From positions 96,747,513-96,811,512 of the forward strand of contig OX457057.1 in NCBI GenBank assembly GCA_949752795.1: a stretch of 64,000 bases of DNA, written 5' to 3'. The DNA is from Hyperoodon ampullatus (lineage: Eukaryota; Chordata; Mammalia; Artiodactyla; Ziphiidae). Shown here piece after piece: positions 1-11,912 of this stretch; the stretch's first letter is position 1, and the number at the start of each line of letters is the position of its first letter. The position numbers were made by a program, and so were the translations under genes. The notes beneath the pieces are model-generated. The model had not been told where the DNA came from. It ran no database searches and was given only the letters and a program-made list of their open reading frames with translations.

Positions 1-227
1 CTCAGCGGAAACTGTCCTTGCTCATATCATCAGCCATTCTAATAGCTAGTCATTATTTTCTCATTTGTGCCTTTGTGCTCTATTCAGAATTCTGTGATCA
101 TTACCTGTTTCTTGAAACTTGCCTATCTTGGCTTCCAAGAACTTTTTTCTCCACTTTACCCTCCCACTTCTCTGATTCCTTCACTGAATTCTCTGAGGGC
201 ACTTCTACCCACCCTCTCTCCCTTTTT
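1..227. other. intronic or intergenic sequence, no gene seen
   Basis: AT-rich sequence with no recognisable exon, repeat or RNA gene. By position it is inferred to be part of FAM102B intron 1, because no first coding exon of that gene is seen anywhere upstream of 39874 in this window. Confidence 0.4.
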
Positions 228-822
228 TTTTTTTAATAAACTTTACTTTTAGAGCAGTATTAGGTTAGCAGCAAAATTGAATGAAAGCACAGAGAGTTCC
301 CATGTACCCCTGCCTGCGTGAGTGTACGCACACACACACACAGAGCCTCCCCTGCTATTAACATCCCACACCAGAGTGGTACATTTGCTACAATTGATGA
401 ACCTACATTGACACATCATCATCACCCAAAGTCTGTGGTTTGCATTAGGGTTCACTCTTGGTGTTATATATCCTATAGGCTGTGACAAATGTATAATGAC
501 GTGTACCCACCATTATAGTGTCATACAGAATAGTTTCGGTGCCATAAAAATCTTCTGGGTGAAACTTATTCACCCCTCCCTCCCCCTAACCCCAGGCAAC
601 TACTGTTCTTTTTACTGTCTCCATAGTTTTGCCTTTTCTACAATGTCATATAGTTGGAATCATACAGTAGGTAGCCATATTCAGTAGATAGTCTTCTTTC
701 ACTTAGTAATATACATTTAGATTTCTCCCATGTCTTCATGGCTTGATAGCTCATTTCTTTTTCACACTGAATAATATTCTGTTATCTGGATGTACCATAC
801 TTTATCCATTCACCTACCATTC
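228..822 (-). repeat. old L1 3' end (L1M-like), reverse orientation
   Basis: The T-rich start and the following text are the reverse complement of an ancient mammalian L1 3' region: the GAATGGAATATTACTCAG-like ORF2 tail near 770-800 reads on the - strand, followed by the long 3'UTR. It is highly diverged and has no open frame. A short CA run lies at about 330-343. Confidence 0.65.
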
Positions 823-829
823 ACTGTGT

Positions 830-1080
830 GATTCCACTTATATGTGCTACCTAGAGTGGTCAGATTCACAGAGATAGAAAGTAAAATGATGGTTGCCAGG
901 GGCTGAGGGGAGGGAGCATTGGGGAGTTGTTGTTCAGTGGGTACAGAGTTTCAGTTTTACAATAGAAAGGGGTTCTTGGAGATTTGGTGAACAACAGTAT
1001 GAATGTACTTGAAGCTGTTGAACTGTGCACTTGAAAATGGCTAAGATAGTAAATTTTGTTATATTTTTCCACAATTATTA
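830..1080 (+). repeat. old L1 3' end fragment, forward orientation
   Basis: The stretch has the typical old L1 3' sequence: ATGATGGTTGCCAGGGGCTG near 885-905, then GTGCACTTGAAAATGGCTAA near 1025-1045. It lies tail to tail with the preceding reverse copy. No coding potential remains. Confidence 0.6.
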
Positions 1081-1191
1081 AAAATGAATAAATATCTTAC
1101 ACTCTTCCCCCAATTTTTATTAGGCCAAGCCAATTATTTACATGTTAATATATTCAAGTAAAGTGAATTAGTATTAAAAAGAAAGTTTTCT

Positions 1192-1545
1192 CTCTCTTTT
1201 TTTAATTAATTTATTTTCTTTTTGGCTGCATTGGGTCTTTGTTGCCGTGCACAGGCTTTCCCTAGTTGCGGTGAGCGGGGGCTGCTCTTCATTGCAGTGT
1301 GAGGGCTTCTCATTGCCATGGCTTCTCTTGTTGCGGAGCATGGGCCCTAGGCACACAGGCTTCAGTAGTTGTGGTACTGGGGCTCAGTAGTTGTGGCTTG
1401 CAGGCTCTAGAGTGCAGGCTCAGTAGTTGTGGCGCACGGGCTTAGTTGCTCCGCAGCATGTGGGATCTTCCCAGACCAGGGCTCAAGTCCGTGTTCCCTG
1501 CATTGTCAGGCGGATTCTTAACCACTGTGCCACCAGGGAAGTCCT
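1192..1545 (-). repeat. CHR-1-type tRNA-derived SINE
   Basis: This is a tRNA(Glu)-derived SINE in reverse orientation. The tRNA-like head (rc GGACTTCCCTGGTGGCACAG) is at 1526-1545 and the A-rich tail is at the left. The long body with repeated CAGTAGTTGTGG motifs marks the older, longer CHR-1 type. It is flanked by a direct repeat GAAAGTTTTCT at 1181-1191 and 1546-1556. Confidence 0.85.
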
Positions 1546-1582
1546 GAAAGTTTTCTTTTTTTTTAACTTCGTAATTTAGAGA

Positions 1583-1621
1583 CATTTTGCCCTGAATTTT
1601 CTTCAAATTCAGGGCAAAATG
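1583..1621. repeat. perfect 17-bp inverted repeat with 5-nt loop
   Basis: Arm CATTTTGCCCTGAATTT at 1583-1599 is exactly complementary to AAATTCAGGGCAAAATG at 1605-1621, with loop TCTTC between. It is not part of the adjacent SINE, which ends at 1545 with its TSD to 1556. Confidence 0.9.
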
Positions 1622-2394
1622 AGCATTGATGAGTCTGTTCAGTCATTCTACCAACTAATATGATTTAACAAAATGTAGACATATTGGCTTATTTGGTAAT
1701 TAATTTTTATTTAAGTTTTAAGAAAGTCCCTCTTTTTCCACCTACTTGTGTTTCTGCTTATTTAAGTCATTATTTTTGCTCATTATATGTCTTGAGATAT
1801 ATCTTATTTGTTGCTCATCAACAAATGTCAGCATTTATTGATAAAATTATCTCTAGTTTATCTTTTATTAAGTATAGTACCTTGAAGATAAGTTTGTTCT
1901 GTGAAAATAGTATGTATGATGCTTACTTACATCTTTTGCATGAGCTCTTTTCATCATCTCAAATGATATATTCTTCACAATAATCATTACTGTAAACATT
2001 GGTATAAAATATAATTTTTACCATTCAGGAGCCTGCACTTTATTGGGAGATACTGACATATATTGTTAAATGCAATATAGGGCAGAGTGACAAAGGCTAT
2101 ATATAGTAAGTGTACAAATAAAATTGTTAACGGCAGTTGAAAGGAGGAATGGAGCTATTAATTCTGAGAAAGTAGGGAAGACTCCTTAGAAGAGGCAGCA
2201 TGCGAGCTGAGCTTTGAAAGATTAGTAGGATTTAACCAGTAGGGAGGAAATGGGATGAAAATGTCAGACATTTGACTCTGATAATGTTTTGACTTGTGTT
2301 TATTATCAAAAACTGTTTTTAAGAATGGTACATCAATATTGTATCTTCATCAGAAAGCATTTTCTAATGCAACGCTTTACAAAACAGACTGGCA
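1622..2394. other. AT-rich non-coding, with a weak L2 fragment at its right end
   Basis: No gene is seen. The part from about 2028 to 2260 resembles L2 in reverse: it has a cargo of ...GAGCTGAGCTTTGAAAGAT... typical of the antisense of the L2 C-terminal coding region. The rest is unassigned. Confidence 0.4.
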
Positions 2395-2490
2395 ATTCCT
2401 CAGATGTTAAACAGTTACCATATGATCTGGCAATTCCACTAATATACCCCAAAAGAAATGAAAACATATCAACACAAAAACTTGTTCAAT

Positions 2491-3135
2491 TAACACTTGA
2501 ACAACACAGGGGTAGGGGGTAGGAGCACTTGCCTGATGCACAGTGAGACCAAACAAACTGAGAAGTCAGACTTCAGAGCATTTGGAGCAGAGAAAGGTTT
2601 ATTGCAGGACCATTTAAAGGCAGAATGAGGGAGGAGCATGGTTAGTTGTTGCAAACTTCTTGGTGAAGGAATCCTTTGTTCTTGCAGCTGTCCCGGTAGG
2701 TCAGGTCATGATTTTCCTGTAAACCTGCAACAAAACAAATATTATTCTCTGTTCTACAACTTTTTATCTCTGTATGAATGGACTCTTAAAGGTTAGAGCC
2801 CTGAGAATAGGCTATCCTGTATATTTCAGACTATAGGCAACATTCTTTTACAAATGGTTCAGAGCCAGCATAACTAAGCTCAAGCAACAGAGCACAAAGG
2901 TTAAAGCAAAAGGAATAAATCTAATGAGTCAGATTTGTTCTTCCCTATTACACGCTAACTCTCCATGCAGTCAAGTCCACTTATCTTAGTCGACCCTCCT
3001 TATCAGAAATTCTGTATCTGTGGTTCCACATTCGAGGATTCAACCAGCCATGGATTGTGTAGTACTGTAGTATTTACTATTGAAAAAAAATCCATGTATT
3101 AGTGGACCCATGTGGTTCAAAACCGTGTTGTTCAA
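2491..3135. mobile_element. DNA transposon remnant with terminal inverted repeats, inserted in L1
   Basis: The left end CTTGAACAACAC near 2497 is matched in inverted form by the right end GTGTTGTTCAA near 3126-3136. The internal CGACCCTCCTTATC-like text at 2991-3004 fits a well-known short mammalian Tc1/mariner-type non-autonomous element. Its left part is interrupted by an LTR at about 2518-2952. I cannot give a subfamily name with confidence. Confidence 0.6.
2518..2952 (-). mobile_element. probable solo LTR of an endogenous retrovirus, reverse orientation
   Basis: On the - strand the segment starts TGTAATAGGG and contains a polyadenylation signal AATAAA, read as TTTATT near 2598-2603. An R/U5-like tail with TCTGCTCC follows the signal. 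That is LTR layout, and there are no internal retroviral genes on either side, so it would be a solo LTR left by recombination. The LTR interrupts the DNA transposon. No clear 4-6-bp target duplication was found, which keeps the call tentative. Confidence 0.55.
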
Positions 3136-3689
3136 ACTGTACATGAATTTTCATAGCATTATTTATAATAACCAAAAATCCGAGACAACCCCATTGTCTG
3201 TCAGTTGAGGAATGGGTAAATAAAATGTGGAATATCCATACAGTGGAATATTTTGGCAATACAAAGAAAGAAAGTACTGATACATGCTACAACATGGATG
3301 AAACTTTAAAACTTCATGCTAAGTGAAAGAAGCCAGTCACAAAAGACCACATATTTTATGATTCCATTTATATGAAATGTCCAGAATAGGCAAAGTCTAC
3401 AGAGACAGAAAATAGATTAGTGGTTGCCTAGGATTGGGAGGTTGGAGGGAAATGGGGAGTGACTACTCATGGTATGAGCTTTTTTTTGGAGGTGATGAAG
3501 ATGTTCTAAAATTGATTGTGGTGGTGGTTTCACACTCCGTGAATATATTAAAAACCATTGAGTTGTAAATTTTAAATGGGTGAATTGTATAGTATGTGAA
3601 TTATATTTCAATAAGGCTATCTAAAAAAGCATTTTCTGACAAAACTCCATTAAGCCAATCTAATTAACTCCTTGGATAATTTTCTGTAC

Positions 3690-3786
3690 CAGTTTATTCT
3701 TTTATTTAACAAATATATGTTGTCTACTATGAGTCTACTATGTGCCAGGCACTGTTCCAGGCATTTGAACTATTTCTATTATTTTT
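3690..3786 (-). repeat. L2 or MIR 3' end fragment
   Basis: The text CTATGTGCCAGGCACTGTTC at about 3740-3759 is the reverse of the very common L2/MIR-type 3' end. Confidence 0.5.
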
Positions 3787-3796
3787 CACTTCAGTC

Positions 3797-4112
3797 CTTT
3801 TTTTTTTTTTAATAAATTTATTTATTTAGGCTGTGTTGGGTCTTCGTTGCTGCACACGGGCTTTCTCTAGTTGCTGCAAGAGGGAGCTGCTCTTCGTTGT
3901 GGTGCGTGGGCTCATTGCAGTGGCTTCTCTTGTTGCGGAGCACAGGCTCTAGGCACGTGGGTTTCAGTATTTGTGGCTCGCGGGCTTCAGTAGTTGTGGC
4001 GCATAGGCTTAGTTGCTCCGCGGCATGTGGGTTCTTCCCGGACCAGGGCTTGAACCCGTGTCCCCTGCCTTGGCAGGTGGATTCTCAATCACTGTGCCAC
4101 CAGGGAAGTCTC
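3797..4112 (-). repeat. CHR-1-type SINE
   Basis: Reverse-oriented tRNA-derived SINE with its A-tail (T-run) at 3797-3810, the long CHR-1 body and a tRNA-like head ending in CCACCAGGGAAGTC. Target-site duplication CACTTCAGTC lies at 3787-3796 and 4113-4122. Confidence 0.85.
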
Positions 4113-4122
4113 CACTTCAGTC

Positions 4123-5111
4123 TTTATCTTATGAAATTATTTTCCTTGGTGTTTATTCTCTTCTCTGTATATTTTAGAATGAACATGAGTTATAAAACAA
4201 GTGTAACATAATCTGTATAGTGGCTATTATTTTTATAAAGTCCAAAGTTTCAGGATCAGATTTTACATTATCTAAATTCTGTTAAGAATTCTTAATTTTT
4301 GAGACAATTTATAGTCAATAGCAGTCTTTATCGTGTGATATTTTAGCCAGTGAGTTGTTTTAGCTAATTTTATGTTTATTATTGCTACCATTAATATTCA
4401 TTATGAGTTGGATAAAAGACTAGTAGAATTTTTCTTTCTTAGCTAATCCAACAGAAAATTTTGAGCATTGCCTCCCGCTCTGTATTATGGTTTAGGGATC
4501 AAAGATGTTCAGGGTCAATACGTCCTGCTTTGGGGTAGGAGAAAAACAGACCTGATAAACAGGACTACAGAACCATAAAAGTGGACGGTGTTGAGAACTT
4601 GGTGGCTAGGTGGTGGAACAGAACAGAGAATGTTCGGGGCCTATAGTTAAGGACAAGACTGCACTGGGGGGCCAGATTTTGGCAGGCCTTGGATGCCATT
4701 CGTAAAGACCAGGTTTTATTTTGTAGGCAATATGACCTTGAATCCCTCTTATTTTCTGATTCTAAAATTAATTCAAGATCACTGTAGAACATTTGGAAAA
4801 TACATAAAATTACAAAGAAGAAAATGTTACCTATCAGAGACAATTACTGCTGACGTTTTGAAATATTCCCTTCCAGTTTCTTCCAATCCATTTTTATCCT
4901 GCTTTTTTCTTTTACTGAACATTATAATATATGCATTTTCCATGTTATTAAACACTTCAGCATATTATTCTGATAATGCCATATGTAATATTCTTTCATG
5001 AATGTACTATAATTAAGTAATAATTCCTCTGTTTTAGATATTCCTATTTTTTCAATTTATTCCTTCTCTTGCCAATACTGAGCTCTTTCCTGTGAATATT
5101 TGAATGTGAGG
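4123..5111. other. AT-rich non-coding sequence
   Basis: No exon, RNA gene or confidently named repeat is seen. The part from about 4770 to 5100 has the look of an old medium-reiterated repeat but I cannot assign it. Confidence 0.35.
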
Positions 5112-5460
5112 TGCAAGCAAGGTCTGTGATGATGTGTGGTAGGCAGCTCAGAGTTTAAATCTTAAACTGAGCATGGTAGTCAGGATTTCATTCATACCTA
5201 GATCTTAAGATAATCCACATGGACAAGATAATTAAAGCCCAGGATAGCATATAGAAGAAAATGCAAGGGTCAGAGGATAGAACCTTGGTAGAAGAAGTCA
5301 TAATTAAGAAAAATGAGACCAAAACATTGGAGAGAATTTGGCATCACAGAAGCTAAACAAGAAAAAAACTTGACGGAGGGTAGGGTGTTCAGCCCTGCCA
5401 TAGAGTGGAGAGATGGAATGGTGTGAGAACTGCTCTCTTTATTTGACAATTGGCAAGTCT
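5112..5460 (-). repeat. possible diverged L2 fragment
   Basis: The stretch resembles the antisense of L2 coding sequence (AGGATAGAACCTTGG near 5274-5288, ATCACAGAAGCTAA near 5343). It is strongly diverged. Confidence 0.4.
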
Positions 5461-5470
5461 TTGGTGAACT

Positions 5471-6815
5471 TTTTTTTTTTAATTATTGAGGCAAAATTGA
5501 CATACAACATTATATTAGTTTTAGATGTACAACATAATAATTCAATATCTTTATATGCTGTGAAATGATCACCACAATCAGTCTAGTTAACATCCATCAC
5601 CATACATAGTAACAAAAAATTTTTTTTTCTTGGGATGAGAACTTTTAAGATCTGTTCTCTTAGTAGCTTTCAAATATGCAATACAGTATTATTAACTGTA
5701 GTCACCACGACCTCATGACATTTATTTTATAACTGGAAGTTTGTACCTTTTGACCCCCTTTACCCATTTCACCCACCCACATATCAGTGAGATCATGCAC
5801 TATTTGTCCATATGTCTCTGACTTGTTTCACTTAGCATAATGCTCTTAAGGTCCATCCATGTTGTCAAAAATGGCAATATTCTTATTCATGACTGAATAA
5901 TATTCCATTGTGTGTGTGTGTGTGTGTGTGTGTGTAGGTATCTCACACTTCCTTTGTCCAGTCATCCATCGATGGACACATAGGTTGCTTCCATATCTTG
6001 GCTATTGTAAATAATGCTGCAGTGAACATGGGGGTTGGGGGATGCAGATATCTTCTAGAGTTAGTGTTTCCTTTTCTTCCCCCTCCCCAGATAAACACCC
6101 AGAAATGGAATTGCTGAATCATATGGTAGTTCTGTTTTTGATTTTTTGAAGAACATCCTCACTATTTTCCATAGTGGCTCCACCAATTTACATTCTCACC
6201 AATAGTGCACAAGTGTTCTCCTTTTTCAACATCCTCACCAACACTTATTTCTTGTCTTTTTGATGATAGCCATTCTAACAGGTGTAAGGTGATACCTCAT
6301 TGTGGATTTGATTTGCATTTCCCTGATGAATAGTGATGTTGAGCACCTTTTTGTGTACCTGTTGGCCATCTGTATGTCTTTGGAAAAATGTCCATTGAGA
6401 TACTCTGCCCATTTTTTCATTGGATTGTTTGTTTTTTGCTATTGAGTTTTATGAATTCTTAATATATTTTAGATATCAACCTCTTATAAGATATATGATT
6501 TGTAAATATTTTCTCCCATTCAGTAGGTTGCTCTTTCATTTTGTTGATGGTTCCCTTTTATGTGCAGAAGCTTTTTAGTTTGATGTAGTCCCACTTGCTT
6601 ATTTTTGCTTTTGTTGCCTTTGCTTTTGGTGTTAAATACAAAACATCAGGGGCAAGACCAATGACAAGGGGCTTACCACCTATGTTTTCCTCAGTAAGTT
6701 TTATGGATTCAGATCTTACATTCAGTTTAATTCAATCTGAGTTAATTTTTGTGTATGGTTTAAGATAGTGGTCCAGTTTCATTCTTTTGCATGTGACTGT
6801 CCAGTGATGAACTTG
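5471..6815 (-). repeat. old 5'-truncated L1 (L1M-like), reverse orientation
   Basis: The left end is the reverse complement of an L1 3'UTR beginning with a T-run. It is followed by ORF2 C-terminal coding text broken by many stops; a 61-codon open piece at 6235-6420 on the - strand still reads as the region before the C-terminal cysteine motif. It stops abruptly at about 6815, as expected for 5' truncation. A (TG)13 run lies inside at 5909-5934. Confidence 0.8.
5909..5934. repeat. (TG)13 microsatellite
   Basis: A perfect TG dinucleotide run inside the L1 fragment, at the position where other L1 copies have a shorter TGTATATATG-like stretch. Confidence 0.9.
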
Positions 6816-8847
6816 AGAGAGTAGTTTCATTGGAGTCATAGGAGTAGAAACCAGGTTCCAAGGGGTTAGGGAGTGAGCAGGTGGTAAAGCAGCAGAAGCA
6901 TTGTGTGTAATTGTTCTTTTGCAAAGTTTGTTAATGAGGAGAAGGAGAAAAGGAGAATTAGTTTAAATGGGGAAATCAGGAACAAACAATTTTATTTTAT
7001 GTTTTTATTTTTAGGATAGAGATTTGAACATGATTATAGGTTGGAGCAAAGGAATAGTGTAAGAGAAAACAGGGGTACAAATATTAAAAACAAACCCATG
7101 ATTGAAAGTCTTTCTTTTGTCTTAAAGAAAAATATTTTGTTCTGTCCTGAAACCTGTTCACTGGTTTCAGAAGAAATTCTTAGGCTTTTCCTAATCAAAT
7201 GCTATTTCCAAGCACTGTGGCTTAGAAACTAGCTTACACCCCAGACTTATTTTATCTTAATGAAATAATGAACTACCCATAGTACTGATTTTGGACTTTA
7301 CCTGTTTGCTTCATTTCATCATAGTGAATCATCACTAACATAGCATTAGAGTGAACTCATTTAGTGACATTTTCTTTCTAGTTACAGTTTTATATATTTC
7401 CTTGTTCATAGACTGCAGCCGATAGCAATTTCTGGGAATTCTCTAGTGCTGGTGTTTAAACATAAAGTTATTAACATTTTATCTCCTATTGTTATCTTTT
7501 GAGGCCAATTCAGAGTCCCTTAAGGTTTTTTGGTTTGTTTGTTCTTTTTTTAGTGTTTCCTCTGGGTACCATCTGGACATGAAGGTCTCCCCATTTTGGT
7601 CATTCCTTATGGTTAAGGATTGACTTCCAGAAAGTTCAAATGAGTATCTTACTTGAACTGTCCTGTGGACATTACTATTTACTCTATGTACAAGGCAGAA
7701 AAAGTTTTAGAAATAAGAGCCCCAGGAAGGTAGTTAGAAAAGATTGTCCATTGTCCTTACAGAAGAAGGTTATTGTTTCCAAAATTGCTTGTAGGCTACA
7801 TCAGTAAACAATGTTTTATAAGCAACCATAAGTTACCTTAATAATTTCTGTTAATGCATTTCTATTAATGGAAAAAATAAACAATCATTGCATTTTTAAT
7901 GCAATGATAATATGCATTTGTATGCATTTGTAATTATAATCATATAATATAATGTGATTATAATTATGCTATAATATAATATAATTATAATATAATTTGT
8001 ACTGTAATATGCATTTGTAATTATATGCAGTTGAGAACTATAAACTCTCTCATTATACTAATTAAGTAAGTCTTCCTGAAGCAATCAGGAACTCAGTAAT
8101 AACTGCCGTATTAGCACTGGCTATTTCCTAATTTGAGAAACTGTAAATTAGTACCAACTGATAGGAAGTCAAGAATCTGCTAAGATTAACCCTTATAAAA
8201 CCAGCACACAAAATAATTGAGAAGCTATGTAAAATATTTATTGCAATTTCTCTAACTCACCTACTCTGCTCCCACTGGGGTTTCCTTCCATGTGAGGAAT
8301 GGTATCAGACATGTCAAGTAATGCAATGTGATGCATAAACATGAAGTTTACACTGATTGTGATCAGAGTCAGCAGGAGGTACCTCAGCAGTTCTGTGCTA
8401 CTCAAGAAACATCCCACCGTATTCTCAGTACAGTCCTTTTATATACAACCTCCTTGTAGTCTCATTTTTCCGTTGCTGCACAGATCTCTTCCAATCTGTT
8501 CCCCAGACCTCCCTTCAAGTAGAGTTATCTAGACTGTGTTGCTGTGCCTTTGATTTTAATTTACTTCACTTGTGTGAGTTTTTCCTCATTATTGTATCAT
8601 TATCATTATTTTACAGATAACCAAGACAGCCAGAGTAGAGACTTCATAGTACATTTTTAATATTATTTTGTGCTATTTTGTCACATTCCAGCTGTGTCAC
8701 TGGCTCATTTCACACTGGATCTCAAGAATGTAAACATTTTGCAGTTTTCTTCTCCTTATCTATATCTCCAAATAGGTCTTCATGGCCTATGCACGGCCTT
8801 TGGAATTCACTATTTAATATTACTCTGCCAGAAAACCTCCTCTGATA
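6816..8847. other. non-coding sequence without a recognised repeat
   Basis: No supported exon or RNA gene. The notable content is an AT-rich block of overlapping inverted repeats at about 7884-8036, described separately. All open frames here are short and match no family I know. Confidence 0.4.
7884..8036. repeat. AT-rich block of overlapping inverted and direct repeats
   Basis: ATCATTGCATT and AATGCAATGAT form an 11-bp hairpin with a TTT loop at about 7884-7908. AATTATAATCA and TGATTATAATT form another at about 7932-7966. The phrase TATGCATTTGTAATTATA occurs twice, about 85 bp apart. The base composition is almost pure A/T. Confidence 0.75.
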
Positions 8848-8855
8848 CTATAGAG

Positions 8856-9068
8856 CAGTGGTCCCCAACCTTTTCGGCACCAGGGACTGGTTTTATAGAA
8901 GACAGTTTTTCCACGGGGCGGGGGGGAGGGGGGGTTCAGGCAGTAGTGTGAGCGATGGGAGCAGCAGATGAAGTTTTCCCACCGCTCACCTCCTGCTGTG
9001 TGGCCCAGTTCCTAACAGGCCATGGACTGACAGATACCAGTCCGAACCCTGGGGTTTGGGGACCCCTG
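8856..9068. mobile_element. hAT-type non-autonomous DNA transposon, copy 1
   Basis: The termini CAGTGGTCCCCAACC and GGTTTGGGGACCCCTG are imperfect inverted repeats. The element is flanked by a perfect 8-bp direct repeat CTATAGAG at 8848-8855 and 9069-9076, the duplication length made by hAT transposases. No transposase is encoded. It belongs to the same family as the copies at 47201-47813 and 58806-59038. Confidence 0.85.
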
Positions 9069-9108
9069 CTATAGAGTTCCCTTTCAATGATTATACTTGT
9101 GAAAATAC

Positions 9109-9119
9109 CAAAGGAGTAC
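9109..9119. repeat. target-site duplication, left copy, of the 9.1-16.1 kb L1
   Basis: CAAAGGAGTAC at 9109-9119 is repeated exactly at 16065-16075, immediately outside the two ends of the - strand L1. This fixes the insertion boundaries. Confidence 0.85.
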
Positions 9120-11912
9120 TTTTTTTTTTAACATCTTTATTGGCGTATAATTGCTTTACAGAGTTGTGTTAGTTTCTGCTGTATAACAAAGTGAATCAGT
9201 TATATGTATACGTATATCCCCAAATCCCCTCCCTCTTGCTTCTCCCTCCCACCCTCCCTATCCCACCCCTCTAGGTGGTCACAAAGCACTGAGCTCATCT
9301 CCCTGTGCCTTGCAGCTGCTTCCCATTAGCTATCTATTTTACATTTGGTAGTGTATGTATGTCAATGCTACTCTTACTTTGTCCCAGCTTACCCTTCCCC
9401 CTCCCCGTGTCCTCAAGTCCATTTTCTATGTCTGCATCTTTATTCCTGTATTGCCCCTAGGTTCATCAGAACCTTTTTTTTTTATTCCATATATATGTGT
9501 TAGCATACGGTATTTGTTTTTCTCTTTCTGACATACTTCACTCTGTATGACAGTCTCTAGGTCCATCCACCTCACTACAAATAGTTCAATTTCATTTCTC
9601 TTTATGGCTGAGTAATATTCCATTGTATATATGTGCCACATCTTCTTTATCCATTCATCTGTCGATGGACACTTAGGTTGCTTCCATGTCCTGGCTGTTG
9701 TAAATAGTGCTGCAGTGAACATTGTGGTACATGACTCTTTTTGAATTATGGTTTTCTCTGGTTATATGCCCAGTAGTGGGATTGCTGGGTCATATGTTAG
9801 TTCTGTTTTTAGTTCTTTAAGGAAACTCCATGCTGTTCTCCACAGTGGCTGTATCAATTTACATTACCACCAACAGTGCAAGAGGGTTCCCTTTTCTCCA
9901 CACCCTCTCCAGCATTTATTGTTTGTAGATGTTTTGATGCTGGCCATTCTGAGGTATCTGACGGGTATGACATGATACCTCATTGTAGTTTTGATTTACA
10001 TTTCTCTAATGATTAGTGATGTTGAGCATCCTTTCATGTGTTTGTTGGCAATCTGTATATCTTCTTTAGAGAAATGTCTATTTAGGTCTTCTGCCCATTT
10101 TGGGGTTGGATTCTTTGTTTTTTTGATATTGAGCTGCATGAGCTTCTTGTAAATTTTGGAGATTAATTCTTCGTCAGTTGCTTCATTGGCAAATATTTTC
10201 TCCCATTCTGAGGGTTGTCTTTCATCTTGTTTATGGTTTCCTTTGCTGTGCAAAAGCTTTTAAGTTTCATTAGGTCCCATTTGTTTATTTTTGTTTTTGT
10301 TTCCATTTCTCTAGGAGGTGGGTCAAAAAGGATCTTGCTGTGATTTATATCATAGAGTGTTCTGCATATGTTTTCCTCTAAGAGTTTTATAGTGTCTGGC
10401 CTTACAATTAGGTCTTTAATCCATTTTGAGTTTATTTTTGTGTATGGTGTTAGGGAGTGTTCTAATTTCATTCTTTTACATGTAGCTGTCCAGTTTTCCC
10501 AGCACCACTTATTGAAGAGGCTGTCTTTTCTCCATTGTATATTCCTGCCTCCTTTATCAAAAATAAGATGACTATATGTGCATGGGTTTATCTCTGGGCT
10601 TTCTATGCTGTTCCATTGATCTATATTTCTGTTTTTGTGCCAGTACCATACTGTCTTGATTACTGTAGCTTTGTAGTATAGTCTGAAGTCAGGGAGCCTG
10701 ATTCCTCCAGCTCTGTTTTTCTTTCTCAAGATTGCTTTGGCTATTCAGGATCTTTTGTGTTTCCATACAAATTGTGCAATTTTTTTGTTCTAGTTATGTG
10801 AAAAATGCCATTGGTAGTTTGATAGGGATTGCACTGAATCTGTAGATTGCTTTGGGTAGTATAGTCATTTTCACAATGTTGATTCTTCCAGTCCAAGAAT
10901 ATGGTATATCTCTCCATCTGTTTGTATCATCTTTAATTTCTTTCATCCATGTCTTATAGTTTTCTGTATACAGGTCTTTTGTCTCCTTAGGTAGGTTTAT
11001 TCCTAGGTATTTTATTCTTTTTGTTGTAATGGTAAATGCAAGTGTTTCCTTAATTTCTTTTTCTGGTTTTTCATCATTAGTGTATAGGAATGCAAGAGAT
11101 TTCTGTGCATTAATTTTGTATCCTGCTACTCTACCAGATGCATTGATTACCTCTAGTAGTTTTCTGGTAGCATCTTTAGGATTCTCTATGTATAGTATCA
11201 TGTCATCTGCAAACAGTGACAGTTTTACTTCTTCTTTTCCAATTTGGATTCCGTTTATTTCTTTTTCTTCTCTGATTCCTGTGGCTAGAACTTTCAAAAC
11301 TATGTTGATTAATAGTGGTGAGAGTGGGCAGCCTTGTCTTGTTCCTGATCTTAGAGGAGGTGGTTTCAGTTTTTCACCATTGAGAACGATGTTGGCTCTG
11401 GGTTAGTCATATATGGCCTTTATTATGTTGAGGTAGCTTCCCTCTATGCCTACTTTCTGCAGGGTTTTTATCATAAATGAGTGTTGAATGTTGTCAGAAG
11501 CTTTTTCTGCATCTATTGAGATGTTCATATGGTTTTTATCTTTCAATTTGTTAATATGGTGTATCACATTGATTTGCATATATTAAAGAATCCTTACATT
11601 CTTGAGATAAACCCCACTTGTTCGTGCTGTATGATCCTTTTAATGTGCTGTTGGATTCTGTTTGCTAGTATTTTGTTGAGGATTTTTGCATCTATGTTCA
11701 TCAGTGATATTGGCCTGTAGTTTTCATTTTTTGTGACATCTTTGTCTGGTTTTGGTGTCACGGTGATGGTGGCCTCGTAGAATGAGTTTGAGAGTGTTCC
11801 TCCCTCTGCTGTATTTTGGAAGAATTTGAGGATAGGTGTTACCTCTTCTGTAAATGTTTGATAGAATTCGCCTGTGAAGCCATCTGGTCCTGGGCTTTTG
11901 TTTCTTGGTAGA

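Larger units (their letters stand above)
2395..3640 (+). repeat. old L1 3' region split by nested insertions
   Basis: L1 ORF2 3' text runs at 2395-2490 (ACCATATGATCTGGCAATTC). It resumes at about 3136-3640 (AATGGGTAAATAAAATGTGG, then the 3'UTR). The two halves are collinear and are separated by a DNA transposon that itself contains an LTR. The L1 is therefore the oldest layer of the nest. Confidence 0.7.
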
